Below are positions 1 to 11,370 of a stretch of 64,000 bases of DNA, one piece after another. A model generated the notes under the pieces. The model saw nothing but the letters and a program-made list of their open reading frames with translations, made no database searches and was not told the origin of the DNA. Source of the DNA: Diadema setosum (lineage: Eukaryota; Echinodermata; Echinoidea; Diadematoida; Diadematidae). The stretch spans positions 32,543,162 to 32,607,161 of the forward strand of contig NC_092698.1 of NCBI RefSeq assembly GCF_964275005.1. Reading direction: 5' to 3'. Both the position numbers and the translations under genes were made by a program. Every line of letters starts with the position of its first letter. The stretch's first letter is position 1.

Positions 1-86
1 TGTAGCTTATGCATGGACTCATCTTGTGTATAAATGATAAATCCTAATTACCCCCGGAAGTGCCTGAAATAAATGAGTTAAATCTT

Positions 87-405
87 ATATGAATGTAAGA
101 ATGAAGGACTTGGGTCATTCTTACATTCATATTATAGCGCCCTCTCTCGTCCTTCTCTCATCTCTATAGCAGAATATCATGTATATGAATCAAAGAACGA
201 CCCAAGTCCATCACACAAAATGGCCTCTCCACAATTAATGTTAATGTTAATTGTCATGATAATATATGTTCTAATTTGTTTATACCATGTTGCCTTCCCA
301 TCACAGTTAAATAGAATATTATTGGACAAACAAAAAAAATATGAAGTTTTTTTTAGTTTACTCGAAATGGTCTTCCATGGACTTGGTCGTTCTTATATTC
401 ATATA
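87..405. repeat. Small nested inverted repeats
   Basis: A hairpin at 87-133 has arms ATATGAATGTAAGAATGA / TCATTCTTACATTCATAT. A related motif (ATATGAAT...AGAACGACC...AAGTCCAT) at 183-210 is inverted at 376-405 with about 165 bp between. This looks like short MITE copies built from one terminal sequence. A TA repeat follows immediately. Confidence 0.5.
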
Positions 406-408
406 CTC

Positions 409-440
409 ATATACATATATATATATATATATATATATGT
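409..440. repeat. TA microsatellite
   Basis: A run of alternating TA next to the inverted repeat. Confidence 0.9.
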
Positions 441-1252
441 ATAATTATATTTATATATATACCAGTATGTAATATTATATGTTGGATCTAAAAATAAGAT
501 ATGTGCATAGTATGATATGTATATGTTAGTGTGTAGTATCATCATCATTTCATTATTCAAGTATATCTTAGTCAAAAGCAGATGCTCTTGGGAAATAATA
601 TTAAAGCAAATTTTAATACACTTCCTGTACAGCTGCTGTATTTCAGCTCACTCTATGTGTATGATAATGTTAACACATGTTTATTCATGGTAACTATTCC
701 ATTTGGAAAAAATTCAGTATTATTTTTTGATCATTTCATTTATTGGTTTCTGCAACTTTCCATAAACAAAATCAGATAACAAAGAATATAATCCATATTC
801 ACGATAATAATGACTCAAACGGTACATTTTAACATCGTGATATTATAACAAAACGCAGAATATTAAAAATCAATGAGCAATACAGATTGTATTTTCTATT
901 GAGGAATTTTTGATGGGGTTGTAGGGGTCGAGACAAGAACCCTAACATGCCTGAGAGAAATCCATCTGTATTTACGTATCAGACTCAGCACGGAAGTCTT
1001 GGAAAATTAAGATACTCGCTTTTTTGAAAGTTCCTTGTAATATAACGCCCACAACTCCCTTTATGTCACTCTAAAATATATTATTCTGAAAATGGTTTTA
1101 AGATTATAATTATGTTATAAAAATAGACATCATAGTACGAGTATCATTGTCATTGAATTATTTTTTTCCCTACTTTTTCGGAGTTATCAGCATTACATTC
1201 ATGTGCAGAGATTTACACATTCCTTTGAGTGGTGATAGAAGATTTTTTTTTT
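441..1252. other. AT-rich stretch, no gene seen
   Basis: Only short open frames without family resemblance are present. It lies upstream of the FReD exons and may be intronic or intergenic. Confidence 0.6.
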
Positions 1253-1278
1253 TGTGTGTGTGTGTGTGTGTGTGTGTG
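1253..1278. repeat. GT microsatellite
   Basis: An uninterrupted GT run follows a T run. Confidence 0.9.
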
Positions 1279-1429
1279 ACACCTGTTTCCCCCTGTCCCA
1301 TGTGCATTGGATGAATGTTGGGTCCTGCATTCAGGCGCTACAGACTTGATACGAGACAAGACATCGTCTTGTACACGCGGCTCTCTTTTCATTAATATCA
1401 TCTCATTCCAACTTATATGTACTCCTAAT

Positions 1430-1640
1430 CCTAATCAGAGGACCCGAGTTCGATTCCAGCCCAGTGCTTACGTCCTTGGACCAGATGATTTTACCCACCT
1501 TGTCCCTCTCGACATAGGTGTATAAACGGGTACCTGCATCTGGCAATGCTAGGGTAATAATAATGGCAAGGCCCTCTGGTAGAGCAGTGGCAACACTAAA
1601 GAGCCAATACCCTGGATGAAGAAGACCTTGTTATTCTGTA
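1430..1640 (+). mobile_element. tRNA-derived SINE-like copy
   Basis: GAGTTCGATTCCAGCCC resembles a pol III B box (GGTTCGANTCC). The tail, with AATAATAATGGCAAGG and CCTCTGGTAGAGCAGTGG, reappears inverted near 57410-57482, which shows a dispersed family. The A-box end is not clear. Confidence 0.6.
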
Positions 1641-1948
1641 ATTGTAATGTGATATTCATCCGACCCCATCTAGGAGTACCTTCTTACGATAATGTGACAC
1701 AAGTAATTATGTATTTTTTTTTCTTTTGTCTGTGCCTGTTTCTCCTGCTTATTCCAGGGGACAGCCCATAGGCGTTACTGCGACATTGTTTGTTGACATG
1801 ATGAAGAATGTTAAACAACAAGAATGTTTGACAACATAAGCTAGCTCGAGTTCGCGTCCACGTCCCTATTTACCTCTACTCGAGTAATCGATTATTATTT
1901 TTATAGTTGATAATACATGTACTGTCATCTATTTTCACTGGCTAACAG

Positions 1949-3611
1949 CCGTCCATTACGATGGCATCGCCTCAAACTGCAAGGATTACTACAACGCCGG
2001 ACACACCACCAGCGGAGTGCTGCAGATCAACCCTGGCGGCTCGGGGGCGTTCGACGTCTACTGCGATATGGACACGGACGGGGGCGGCTGGACCATATTT
2101 CAGGTCGAGTTCACTGTCAACAACCTTAGCGACATTCCTTGTTCTTGTCTTGTTTGCATCACTGTATTCCTCAGATTTGATGATCAAACATTAACGAGGA
2201 CGTGATGATATACCTTAAGATGACGAAATATGCCTGTTACACGTGTAATTATGGATGCTACTTTCCTACTCATTTTCGTTTCTCATTCCATGATTCACAC
2301 AATATGTTGCCTTCTTTAAATCGAAATAATCCCTCTTCTAAAGGAGAATCAATGTCATGTCGAGAGTATGTCTTTGGCGTTTTTTTTTTCAAGTAAAAGA
2401 AGAGAGACTTGTGCCTGCTTTTTTTCCTACGCATGCTAAGAGGAACTGAAAGGATAAAAAATCAAAGAAAAGGACCATATTAATGTAAAGCTGTGATGAT
2501 GCTTAATTATGAAGTAATTCATTTCCTATAGTACTCATGGGAGGAATCAATAATCGTACCGTATCCTCGCCGCATGTGATTATGCAACGTGTGTCAGAGC
2601 CTGTCAGAGCAGACCAGTCAACCTCTAACATTCACAAGTTTTGTCATTTCGAGGAGAATGTGGGGAATTAAATCAAATCGTTAAGCAGGTTTCTTAAAAT
2701 CATTAAAAATCATCATTAAAATCATTGAAATACAGAAACGGCAAGACGGTTCCCAAGATTTCTATTTGGGATGGTCAGATTACGTGAATGGCTTCGGGAC
2801 TGTAAGCGGCGAATACTGGCTCGGACTCGAAAGGCTCTATCGCCTGGCGTCTAGTACTGTGGTCCTACGGGTAGATCTACAGGACTGGAACTACAACTGG
2901 TACTACGCTCAGTACTACTTCTACATACACGCCAGCAATGACCAGTAAGTTACCATCTTCTTATATATTATTCTTGTAACCAACAATCAAAGATGATTAA
3001 ATCTATTCAAGCCATCTGCCAATGATACCCTTTAGCAGTCCGAGTGTCAGACCTGAATAGGCATAAGGAAACAAAAAGGCGAAAGCAAATCCAAACAACA
3101 AGGGAAATCATTTCGGTCTTCGAATGATTATTGAAGTTGTTGGATGTTTGTTTTCTGTCATGGCCCACGCATAAATTTATTCTTAAACTACATTGACGAC
3201 GAATAATGCATAATTCACTTACGTTCATGAACTCCTAAAAACCTATAAAAATGTAATTAATTTCTCTGTTTTTTTCCCACCCCCCCCCCCCCACACACAC
3301 ACACAAATGTAAATCAATGAAACAGCTACAGGGGCTATTTCTGGAGTTATTCGGGCACCGCTGGCGACTCGCTGTCGTACCATAATGGCTATCAGTTCAG
3401 TACTTACGACGCCGACCACGACGGATGGGGTGGCAACTGTGCCTACACTTACCGCGGTGCCTGGTGGCATAATTCCTGTCACCATAGCAACTTGAACGCC
3501 GATTACGTTAATGGAGGATACACCAGCGGTTCGGCGAATTCAGCGGTCTGGTACCACTTACACGGGCACAACTACGCCCTCATGCGAACGGAAATGAAAA
3601 TTCGCGGATAG
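1949..3611 (+). CDS. Fibrinogen-related domain (FReD) protein, 5' end missing
   Basis: Three exons splice in frame: 1949-2103 (phase-2 acceptor after CTAACAG, donor CAG|GTCGAG), 2736-2944 (donor CCA|GTAAGT) and 3326-3611 (stop TAG at 3609). They encode about 216 residues, the size of one complete fibrinogen C-terminal globe. Visible hallmarks are the Cys pair SNCKDYYNAG / DVYCDMDTDGGGWTIFQ, then QDFYLGWSDYVNGFG, EYWLGLE, YFWSYSGTAGDSLSYHNG, the calcium-site-like DADHDGWGGNCA, the second Cys pair NCAYTYRGAWWHNSCH and the terminal EMKIRG. Family knowledge: ficolins, tachylectins and other FReD proteins are secreted lectin-like recognition proteins, so secretion and glycan binding are likely but inferred. 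No signal-peptide exon was found upstream, so the start may lie outside the window or in an unrecognised small exon. Intron 2 holds a 12-C run and a CA repeat. Confidence 0.9.
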
Positions 3612-4655
3612 TTACTGTTGTCAACCAAAAGAGTGTTACAGTTGTAAATATGTATTAGCAAGAAAGTGTAAAATCAATTCAAATGGTTATCTATATATTG
3701 ATCAGTAAAAACAAAGAGAGCCTTTTCTCTTTCGTAAAATTTCCAATTTTTAGACCACATCATGTCTCTTGTCTGTAAACGTTGGCAAAGTTTTTTTGTT
3801 CCGTAATTAGTATGAAATGTCAGGGTAAAAGAGGGACTACATGCATCACTCTTCCTGATATTCGTTATTTCAGTTTTTATTTGTTTTCATTTCTCTTTGT
3901 TCCTTGCTCTGTTTGCATATTTGCATTTTGTGTGGACATATTACTTTGTATAAAATCTTATTTTCACGTTGTAAAAATCTGTAAATGTCTATTACCATAG
4001 CATTACTTGAATCGCTGAATCACATTATCCTAATTCAATACCACAATGTATGCTAACGCCATGCTAATGCAGTGTAGCTATTTTCACTCATATCTTAAAG
4101 TATACAGAGAGTCGTGCCATCCAAAAGGCATAACGAGCTAGTTGAGAACAGTGACATCGTCCTCATTACATGTATTACAAAATGAATGGAATCTCGCATT
4201 AAAGGTAGTTGTTCAAATCGGTATTGCGTAATAGCATTACGTTATCGTCCATTAGTCGTAACGTATAGTCTGTCCATAGAGGTGTCGGCAAACTCACTTT
4301 AGCTACTGTGGAATGGGTAAATGTTGCGATGTTCGCTGGATGAAAGGACTGCCACCGTTCGTGCATCACTGCAGGAGAAGGATATAAAGAAAATACAAAG
4401 AGATTGTCTCAAATGTGGTGTTTTTAATAAAAAGTAGGCCTACATTCCATCAACTTAAAAATGTTCAAAATATCACTTTTGATGCATAGGTGTAGGTCAG
4501 TTGTATCACAGAACATCCCACCATATAAATTTTTGCAATAAAGCCTAAAGTATAAGGAGATATATCACCATTTTTCACATTAAACCATGATTGTATATGG
4601 TTTAATCTGGAAACATTTTTATTAAATCGTTCACATTTGGTATATTTAACAATAC
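3612..4655. other. Downstream of FReD gene, no gene seen
   Basis: Probably 3' untranslated and intergenic DNA. An AATAAA-like hexamer lies near 4427. No coding family is recognised. Confidence 0.55.
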
Positions 4656-5023
4656 TTAAAGGGGATGGCTAGTAACTGATCAGTAGGAATCAGTGGGAAT
4701 GCTGGGGGATGATTGTTCCAATCCATGTGGGATTCATTTCAGAGTACATTATATAATATCTATTGTTGTGTGAAAATTATTTACTTCAGAATGGTCTCAT
4801 ATTCAAGTAATGTGCAGTTTAGGGCCCCGTCACTGTACAGGCATGCTAACCTGGAAACATTAAACTGCACATTACTTGAATATGAGACCATTCTTAAACC
4901 AATAATTTTCACACAACAATAGATACATAATGTACTCTTAAATGAATCCCACAAGGATTGGAACAATCATCCCCCAGCAGTCCCACTAATTCCTACTGAT
5001 CATTTACTAGCCATCCCCTTTAA
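4656..5023. mobile_element. Foldback MITE with TTAA ends
   Basis: Arms of about 170 bp are inverted around a short centre. The left arm starts TTAAAGGGGATGGCTAGTAA and the right arm ends with its complement, TTACTAGCCATCCCCTTTAA. Inner arms also match (AATGGTCTCATATTCAAGTA and its complement). TTAA at both edges suggests a piggyBac-type target site. No transposase is present. Confidence 0.88.
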
Positions 5024-5882
5024 CGCTGATTATACTGGTTCAAATTTTTACACTTGCTGTTTCTATCCCTAACTTACATTTAAGAACTATTTTGAAGCAC
5101 TAAAGCTGGTTTTTTGTCTCATCTGCAAATGGTAAATGATGCCTTTAAGGGTAATATCATTCCTCCTGCGTTCTGAAAGAGATAGGCCTATACGGTGCTC
5201 TTTAGCGTTCTCATATTCTAACGAAAGGAAGATGTTTTGAATTTAAAGGACACCACTAAAAGATATCCATCCATCCACAAATCAAACCATTGCAGGGTTT
5301 GTGTCAGGGTGATTTGCATAAAATAAGTCTGAAAAATTGTGCACATTAAAATGAACGCTTGTAGTTACAAACTTTTATTATCTAACCCTTGTTCTCGCTT
5401 TATGTTCTTCTGTATCGTAACAGCGTGCACACGTAATGCCATATGTCTTTATGTGTGTTTGTGTTTGTACGTTTTAATTTACCTGTTTTATATTGCGTGT
5501 GTGTTCTGAGATAGAGATGGTTTATGTGTGAGTGTATGAGTATGTGAAACAAGCTGAGATAGCAAAATGGTTTTCAAGCAATTCAGCAATATTCTCCACA
5601 CATTCAATTTCATCACATGCTTACATTCGTGGATGAGAGATAGCAAAAATACGTTGTACCGAAAATAAGAAAACTTGTCTGAAACTTTTCCATGTTCCAA
5701 CATCCCAAACCGACATACTGCAAAGCCTTATCTCCGTCTTTGTGTTCCCATTTTTAATACGTAGGCTTATATAATAGATACCTCCAAGCATGTATTACAA
5801 CACACGCTATGTATCCATAATGTATATATAGCTGACTGATTGGGGTTTTTTGTTCAGAATGATGTACGCAGTCACATTTATA
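5024..5882. other. Intergenic, no gene seen
   Basis: AT-rich with T-rich and GT-rich patches and no recognisable coding sequence. Confidence 0.55.
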
Positions 5883-6962
5883 AAGGTGTGATTTCACGGA
5901 GCACGCGAACGATTTGTGAAGGACGCGAATGGCAAAATCCAGCATTCGTATTTTAGTCTGCAAAAGCTCGCCAAACCAACGCGGGGGTTCGGAAGCGTCG
6001 TCAATTGTTCGCGAATGTCGTTTTTACTTCGGCGAGAATTTCAAAAAATTTTGACATTTTTTGCGAACCTTTTCCGCACATTTGGTCGTGATTTGCTCGT
6101 GATTTGTTCTCGAAAGTGCCTTTAAAGCCTTGCCATATGCGCAGGACTTTCTCAAGACACGCGCGATGTTCGCAAAAATTTCGTGAAACCCCAAACAGAC
6201 CCCGAAACTTTGGAGAATGTCGCGCGTATGTTTCGCGAAATCTGCGAAGTTTTTCCGATCATTTTACGTTTAACCGCAAACTGTTCGCGTACCTTTGGAG
6301 ACATTCTCACGAACGTTTAGGGCATGTTTGAGGGATGTATGTGACCTACGTTTTTTACAAATCAAAATCGTAGCATACATCTAAACATCAAACAATTATT
6401 AACAGCTATATAGTAACAAAAGAAATTAAAGACTAGCAAAGAAAAAGAAATGTTTGATGTACAAAAAATCGCAGAATACACTTAAAATGAATCTAAAGTA
6501 TGCCAAAATTACATTTGAAACTAGAGATTATGTGTTGGAGAAACTGCAAAAAAAAAATCAAATGCTTTACTAGTGGAGATAGGTCTTAAGAATAAACCTA
6601 GGCATGCGCGCAATAGAGAAATGAGAGAAAAAGAAAGGAGAAATATAGGAAATAAATTTTAAAAAAAATTCAACTCAAGACAGCTCCCACCTATCCTTGG
6701 ATACATTTTCTCCCGTGATTATTGGAAAATTTACTTTGTTCGCATTTCCGACGCTTGTTCTTCGTGTACGTAACATGCTGTAGTTTAGCAATGATACAGA
6801 CGACATTCGCACATACGTCGTGAGAACCTCGCACAAATTGCGCAAGAATGGTTTTCGGGTTCATTGTCGGAACACATTCGGAGAAAAACTTTTCCAAATG
6901 TTGGATGTTGTCATTCCGCGTCCTTCGCAAATCGTTCGCGTGCTCCGTGAAATCACACCTTA
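5883..6962. mobile_element. 1.1 kb non-autonomous element with CpG-rich foldback arms
   Basis: The left end AAGGTGTGATTTCACGGAGC and the right end GCTCCGTGAAATCACACCTT are exact complements. The match continues (GCGAACGATTTGTGAAGGAC against GTCCTTCGCAAATCGTTCGC). The arms are full of variants of TTCGCGAA and GTTCGCG, giving a CpG-rich patch in AT-rich DNA. The middle is A-rich. No transposase reading frame is seen. Confidence 0.85.
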
Positions 6963-7969
6963 AATGGCCATTTCTGAGCAACTCTTTGTGCCAGTAGACT
7001 GAAAGAAGACATCAAGGTGCGTTAAAACTAAGAGTATTCTTCCTTGACGAACCAGAAACAAGTTAGTAAGTAAAATAATTCACCTGCATTCTATTACGTG
7101 GAGTGCTGCAACGTTCGTGAAAACTCCTGCATACTTTCGGGATGTAGGGATTAACAGTCCTCGTGAAGAAATGCAAAAACGTCAGTCATACAAACTAGAC
7201 AGTAAGAAATTTCATTTCCGTCATTCGTACAGAAACCCAGTCTCACGTTAAAAAAGTGATACATCGTCGGCAAATTGCTACATGTGCTGATAATCATTTT
7301 GCCACGAGCTTTCTTCAGTTAAGCGACAGAGAGTTGTTCACGGTAACGCAATGAAGGAGCTCATCCTCACACCAACCTAGCTGTACGTGATGACACAAGC
7401 TTGCTGAAATAATACGTCAGATATTCATCAGTATTGCTATAAACTGTGAGGGAAAATGCATTAGGAGCACCACATGTTGCTGTATGTATCCTTGTTCAGT
7501 GGGATAAAGTTCACAAGATCGCTGTCTTTGGTTATCACTTGTATAGTCCACACTTTATCCACACAATATCATATTCACCTTCTTTCTACCCCAGTTTTTC
7601 TACCTTTCTTGTTTTTCTCCCCCCCCCCCCTGTCTTTCACTTTTCCTCTTGTTAAAAAAATTGTAGTTACTATTATCAAAATCTGTATGTATGCAAAACT
7701 TGAACGTCGCAACAGTCTTTTTTTTTGTGACAATGGCGCCGGAATGAAGTTAATCTTTCGAATCAGAGGATTATCACTGAGTCAATACCCTGCACATCTT
7801 ACAGCCCACGGTATCAGATTAGAAGAGATAAGAATGAATTCCGGCGGAATTCCAAACCATCAGCTATCTTATTGATTACGGCCACAGCGATATAACTGGT
7901 AATGGCGAACAGGGAGACGCCCACAAAAGAAGCAACATCTTGAGCACAAATACGAATTTTCTTTTGACG
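6963..7969. other. Intergenic, no gene seen
   Basis: Contains a 12-C run at 7619-7630. The 133-codon open frame at 7474-7875 crosses low-complexity T and C runs and has no family resemblance. Confidence 0.5.
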
Positions 7970-8388
7970 TTAAAGAGATGATATAGTTTTAGTTGAGATG
8001 AGGATTCAGCTTTTAACTTTTTGCGAGATATTTTGAAGCCATATAAGAAATTTTAAAGAGTATACAATTCTAAGAGGAATTCAGAGTTTGTTTGTTTGGT
8101 TGGTTTTTGGTTTTTTTTTGATGAAAATTTGTTTTGAAATGGCTTAGATACCCAAGAAAAAAGTAAAACAAAGGGATCCTAATAAAAAGTGGGTCCACCT
8201 TTTATTAGGTTCGCCCTGTTTTGAATATCTCAGCCATTTCAAAACCAATTTTCATCAAATAAAATTTGAACTTCTTTAGGAATTATTTGCTCTTTCATAT
8301 TCCATTGGAGTGAGGTTTCTCGTTATCTCACATAAAGAGTTGGACACTTAAAGCTCCATCTCAACCAAAAACTATATCATCCCTTTAA
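7970..8388. mobile_element. Foldback MITE, family shared with 48141-48459
   Basis: It begins TTAAAGAGATGATATAG and ends CTATATCATCCCTTTAA. Inner arms match in inverted orientation (GATGAAAATTTGTTTTGAAATGGC against GCCATTTCAAAACC...TTCATC). The centre, with GTGGGTCCACCTTTTATTAG, is shared with the second copy. TTAA lies at both edges. Confidence 0.87.
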
Positions 8389-8875
8389 GACATCAATGCA
8401 CAATGGTCAAGTCATAGGTTTCCCATTTGCTAAATGGTTTCCCGCTAACAACCTTTCATCAATGACCTTAATACCTGAACTTTTTACCATTTATCACCTC
8501 TTTTAGAATTGGTTTCCATTATTATAGTTTCCATTATAGTTTCCATCATCATAACTTTGCTCTCGTGCCAATTAAAACATTTGTATTCTTATTAAGCAAC
8601 CATTATAATACATAGATAGCTGCGATTATATTATATATTTGCATGTTATATAACTTTTGTAGCCATTTCATCGTGAGTATTACTACGTGGGTATCATAGT
8701 AGTAACTGAAATCAACTTGCCCGAGTCTAGAGCAAATGGCCCTACTTAAGGGGTCTTTAATTGCCATAGGCTCATTTAATTCATTAAAACAAACTTTAAA
8801 CATGGAGTATACCAACGACAAAATATGTTTCATTTCCATCTTATTCATTTGGCTGGGAAGAATCGCTCTTAACAT
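8389..8875. other. Intergenic, no gene seen
   Basis: AT-rich DNA between a MITE and the 3' end of a LINE copy. Confidence 0.5.
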
Positions 8876-9830
8876 TTTTTTTTTTTGATTGTTTGTATTG
8901 AATTTATTTCCACTGTTTGTTCACAAGAACAAAACACAAACACAATTGATTTACAATGATTATCCAATAGCATTTTGTCTTTTTGAAAAATTCTTTTTGA
9001 AATGATGGAAGCACATTTTCTATAAATAACACAAACATTTGCAACAAATGGTAAATAAGTGGAAGTCTCATAAGAACAAAAGTGGGGGAGCCCGAATAAA
9101 TCAAAAGCACAGCTTGTATTACTTAGTCATCCCCCCCCCCCAAAAAAAAAAAAAAATCACATAATGATAAAACGGTGAATTGAACACATAACAACAATAC
9201 AGTATTTACCAGAATGGTATAACGAACTACAACAACTATAACTGAAACTGAAGTTCTACATAATGACAAATAGATATGGGATGAGAGGAGTTGAGACAAG
9301 CTGAGATGGGGGGGGGGGGGGGATGGAGAGAGGAGGGGATATCGAGCAGGACGATTGCTGACTTTGAATAGAATATCTTTGTAATACTTTATTCCTAAGT
9401 TGTCTCTCAAAATCAATCAAAGCATATCATTTCTTTTAAATTTGTATCTAATGAATTCCAGAGTTTAGGCCCGGTGTAGGTAAAAAACTTTGTTAGTAGA
9501 TATCTGTTCAAAGGTAAATGCAGTGAGTTAGACTGTGTTGGGTACTTATGAACATGACTATTTTTGATAAACATTTCAGATAATATCATCAGAAGATAAT
9601 TATGACTGAATTTATGCATGGGTTGTCCTGGTTGTAAATCATATAAATCATACATTTTGATAATATTATGTTCGTGAAAGAAATGATTGGTGTGTGGATA
9701 AAAGTTGGTGTCACGAATAATACAAAAAAAAAAACCAACTTCTTTTTGTAAAAAAAGAAATTCTATCAACCAAGAGTTTACCCGAGTTGCCCAAAGCTGA
9801 AAATCCATAATAGTAATGGAAGAGTAAGAA
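8876..9830 (-). mobile_element. 5'-truncated LINE, minus strand
   Basis: On the minus strand, 9413-9808 encodes a degenerate reverse-transcriptase C-terminus (SLHLPLNRYLLTKFFTYTGP, KLWNSLDTNLKEM). This aligns by eye with the end of the LINE at 16935-17864 (AGPSLWNALPNDLKC). Its frame shifts near 9413, and the next frame continues RDNLGIKYYKDILF, so the copy is dead. The 3' end at about 8880 carries an A-rich tail. C and G homopolymer runs lie inside (9131-9141, 9308-9322). Confidence 0.75.
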
Positions 9831-11370
9831 TCACAACAAAATACAGTTTAAATAAAAACGGAAGGAGGAAAAGTACCCTTTAATTTACTTGTGACTCCAG
9901 AATTCTATATGCAATTTTACTGATACGACCGATATATTCTTTTTATGATAACTTAGCATTAATTCTAGGAATTTGGGAGAGTTCACATGATGGATGACTT
10001 AATAATTGTCAAAGTAAATGTTATCAGAAGCACAAACAAAGGAAATTGATGTGTTTACAACCGAGTCGCTAAATATTTAAATAATTCATCACTCGTTATC
10101 TGATCTAACTGACGAGGACCTAAATGAGATGAGAAGAGATTAGAATCATCAGTGAACAAAATAACATTCTATTGCTAGCTCTGTACGGAGAATACGGAAC
10201 GTATTGAAGATTTCCCAGATTTTCTGTATCTGTGATTAAAGCGATTATGCGAAGTAAACCTGCAATTTTTACTTTACAACAAATTAACATTTTTTGTTAC
10301 TCCTACTTTACTCAATGTTATTACATGTTCTTTTAACAGCTTACTATTATGGTTTGCATTCGCTGGATACAATACGTATGTATAGATAAGTAAAAAAACA
10401 AACAAACAAAAAACAAACAAACAAACAAAACTCCTGGCCCTTAGAAAGAAATGTGAGATAATGTATCTCTTAAACGCTGTGACGGTGTGCTAAAAATGCA
10501 AATGTAAATCTACAAATCATATCTATAGAGAAAACTACAAAATCAAACCAATAATTATAATTTCCGTTTCGTACACGATTAACCTTCATTTTGCATGACA
10601 ACCATTCTAAAAATGGGAAGTTAGAGGATTGAAAACTACCGACATCAAAGCGGTGATGTCATTGCTACCCCAGTTTCTGTGACATTATAATTACTGTCTG
10701 CTGCTAGAAGAAGGTGTCCGCCCTCACCTGTTCAATGAATAAATATTTGCCCTTTAGGATGGTTAAAACCGCATTACTGCTGTTTTCATAAAAACAGGAA
10801 TTGAAAACACGATACCACTAGATAATTATCAAGCCATGCAGAAGCAAAGATGACTGAAGACGAGCTGATAAAAAAAGTTCGAGCCATGGTTAAGGTTTGG
10901 TATAAACCAAGTACATGTATGATGTATCCCTCTTTATAGTCTATTGTACGAGGAAATAATGTGAATTGTTAGCAATATCATTTATTTACGCAAACATCCC
11001 ACAATGCCATTGACATTTGGCATTAAATCGGCGTCTTTTTCGATAATGAGCTAAAATCTGATTGGAGACCTTGAGCAAATATGGACGACAAATCATGGTC
11101 CATCGTTTATTCGGGCAAACTCGGGTTCAGTGTCTTGTAAACAGATTTATGCATTGCTTACAACCAGTCGGGGAGGTATTATGTAATGTCGGACCATCAC
11201 AAGAACAGATGTGATATTGAAAACGACAGGATGAAAACATCAAAATTTGGGAAGGCTACCATGTGATCAATACTTCCAACAAAAAACCTTCATTTTACCT
11301 CAGAATATAGTATCGTAAACATATTTTCATCGTGTGCGTGGCGGCTTTATCACCGAGAGAAATTTTCATC
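9831..11370. promoter_or_regulatory. Upstream region of the DSL-type gene
   Basis: About 1.5 kb precede the signal-peptide exon with no recognised coding family. An AAAC repeat lies at 10387-10431. The 5' UTR and promoter should be here or further upstream, but no clear TATA box or initiator was picked out. The regulatory call rests on position only. Confidence 0.3.

Noticed and set aside
10851-10895. ATG with MTEDELIKKVRAMVK followed by GT, considered as an extra first exon
   Set aside because: No signal peptide and no fitting partner. Exon 11371-11430 gives a proper signal peptide and the right phase.
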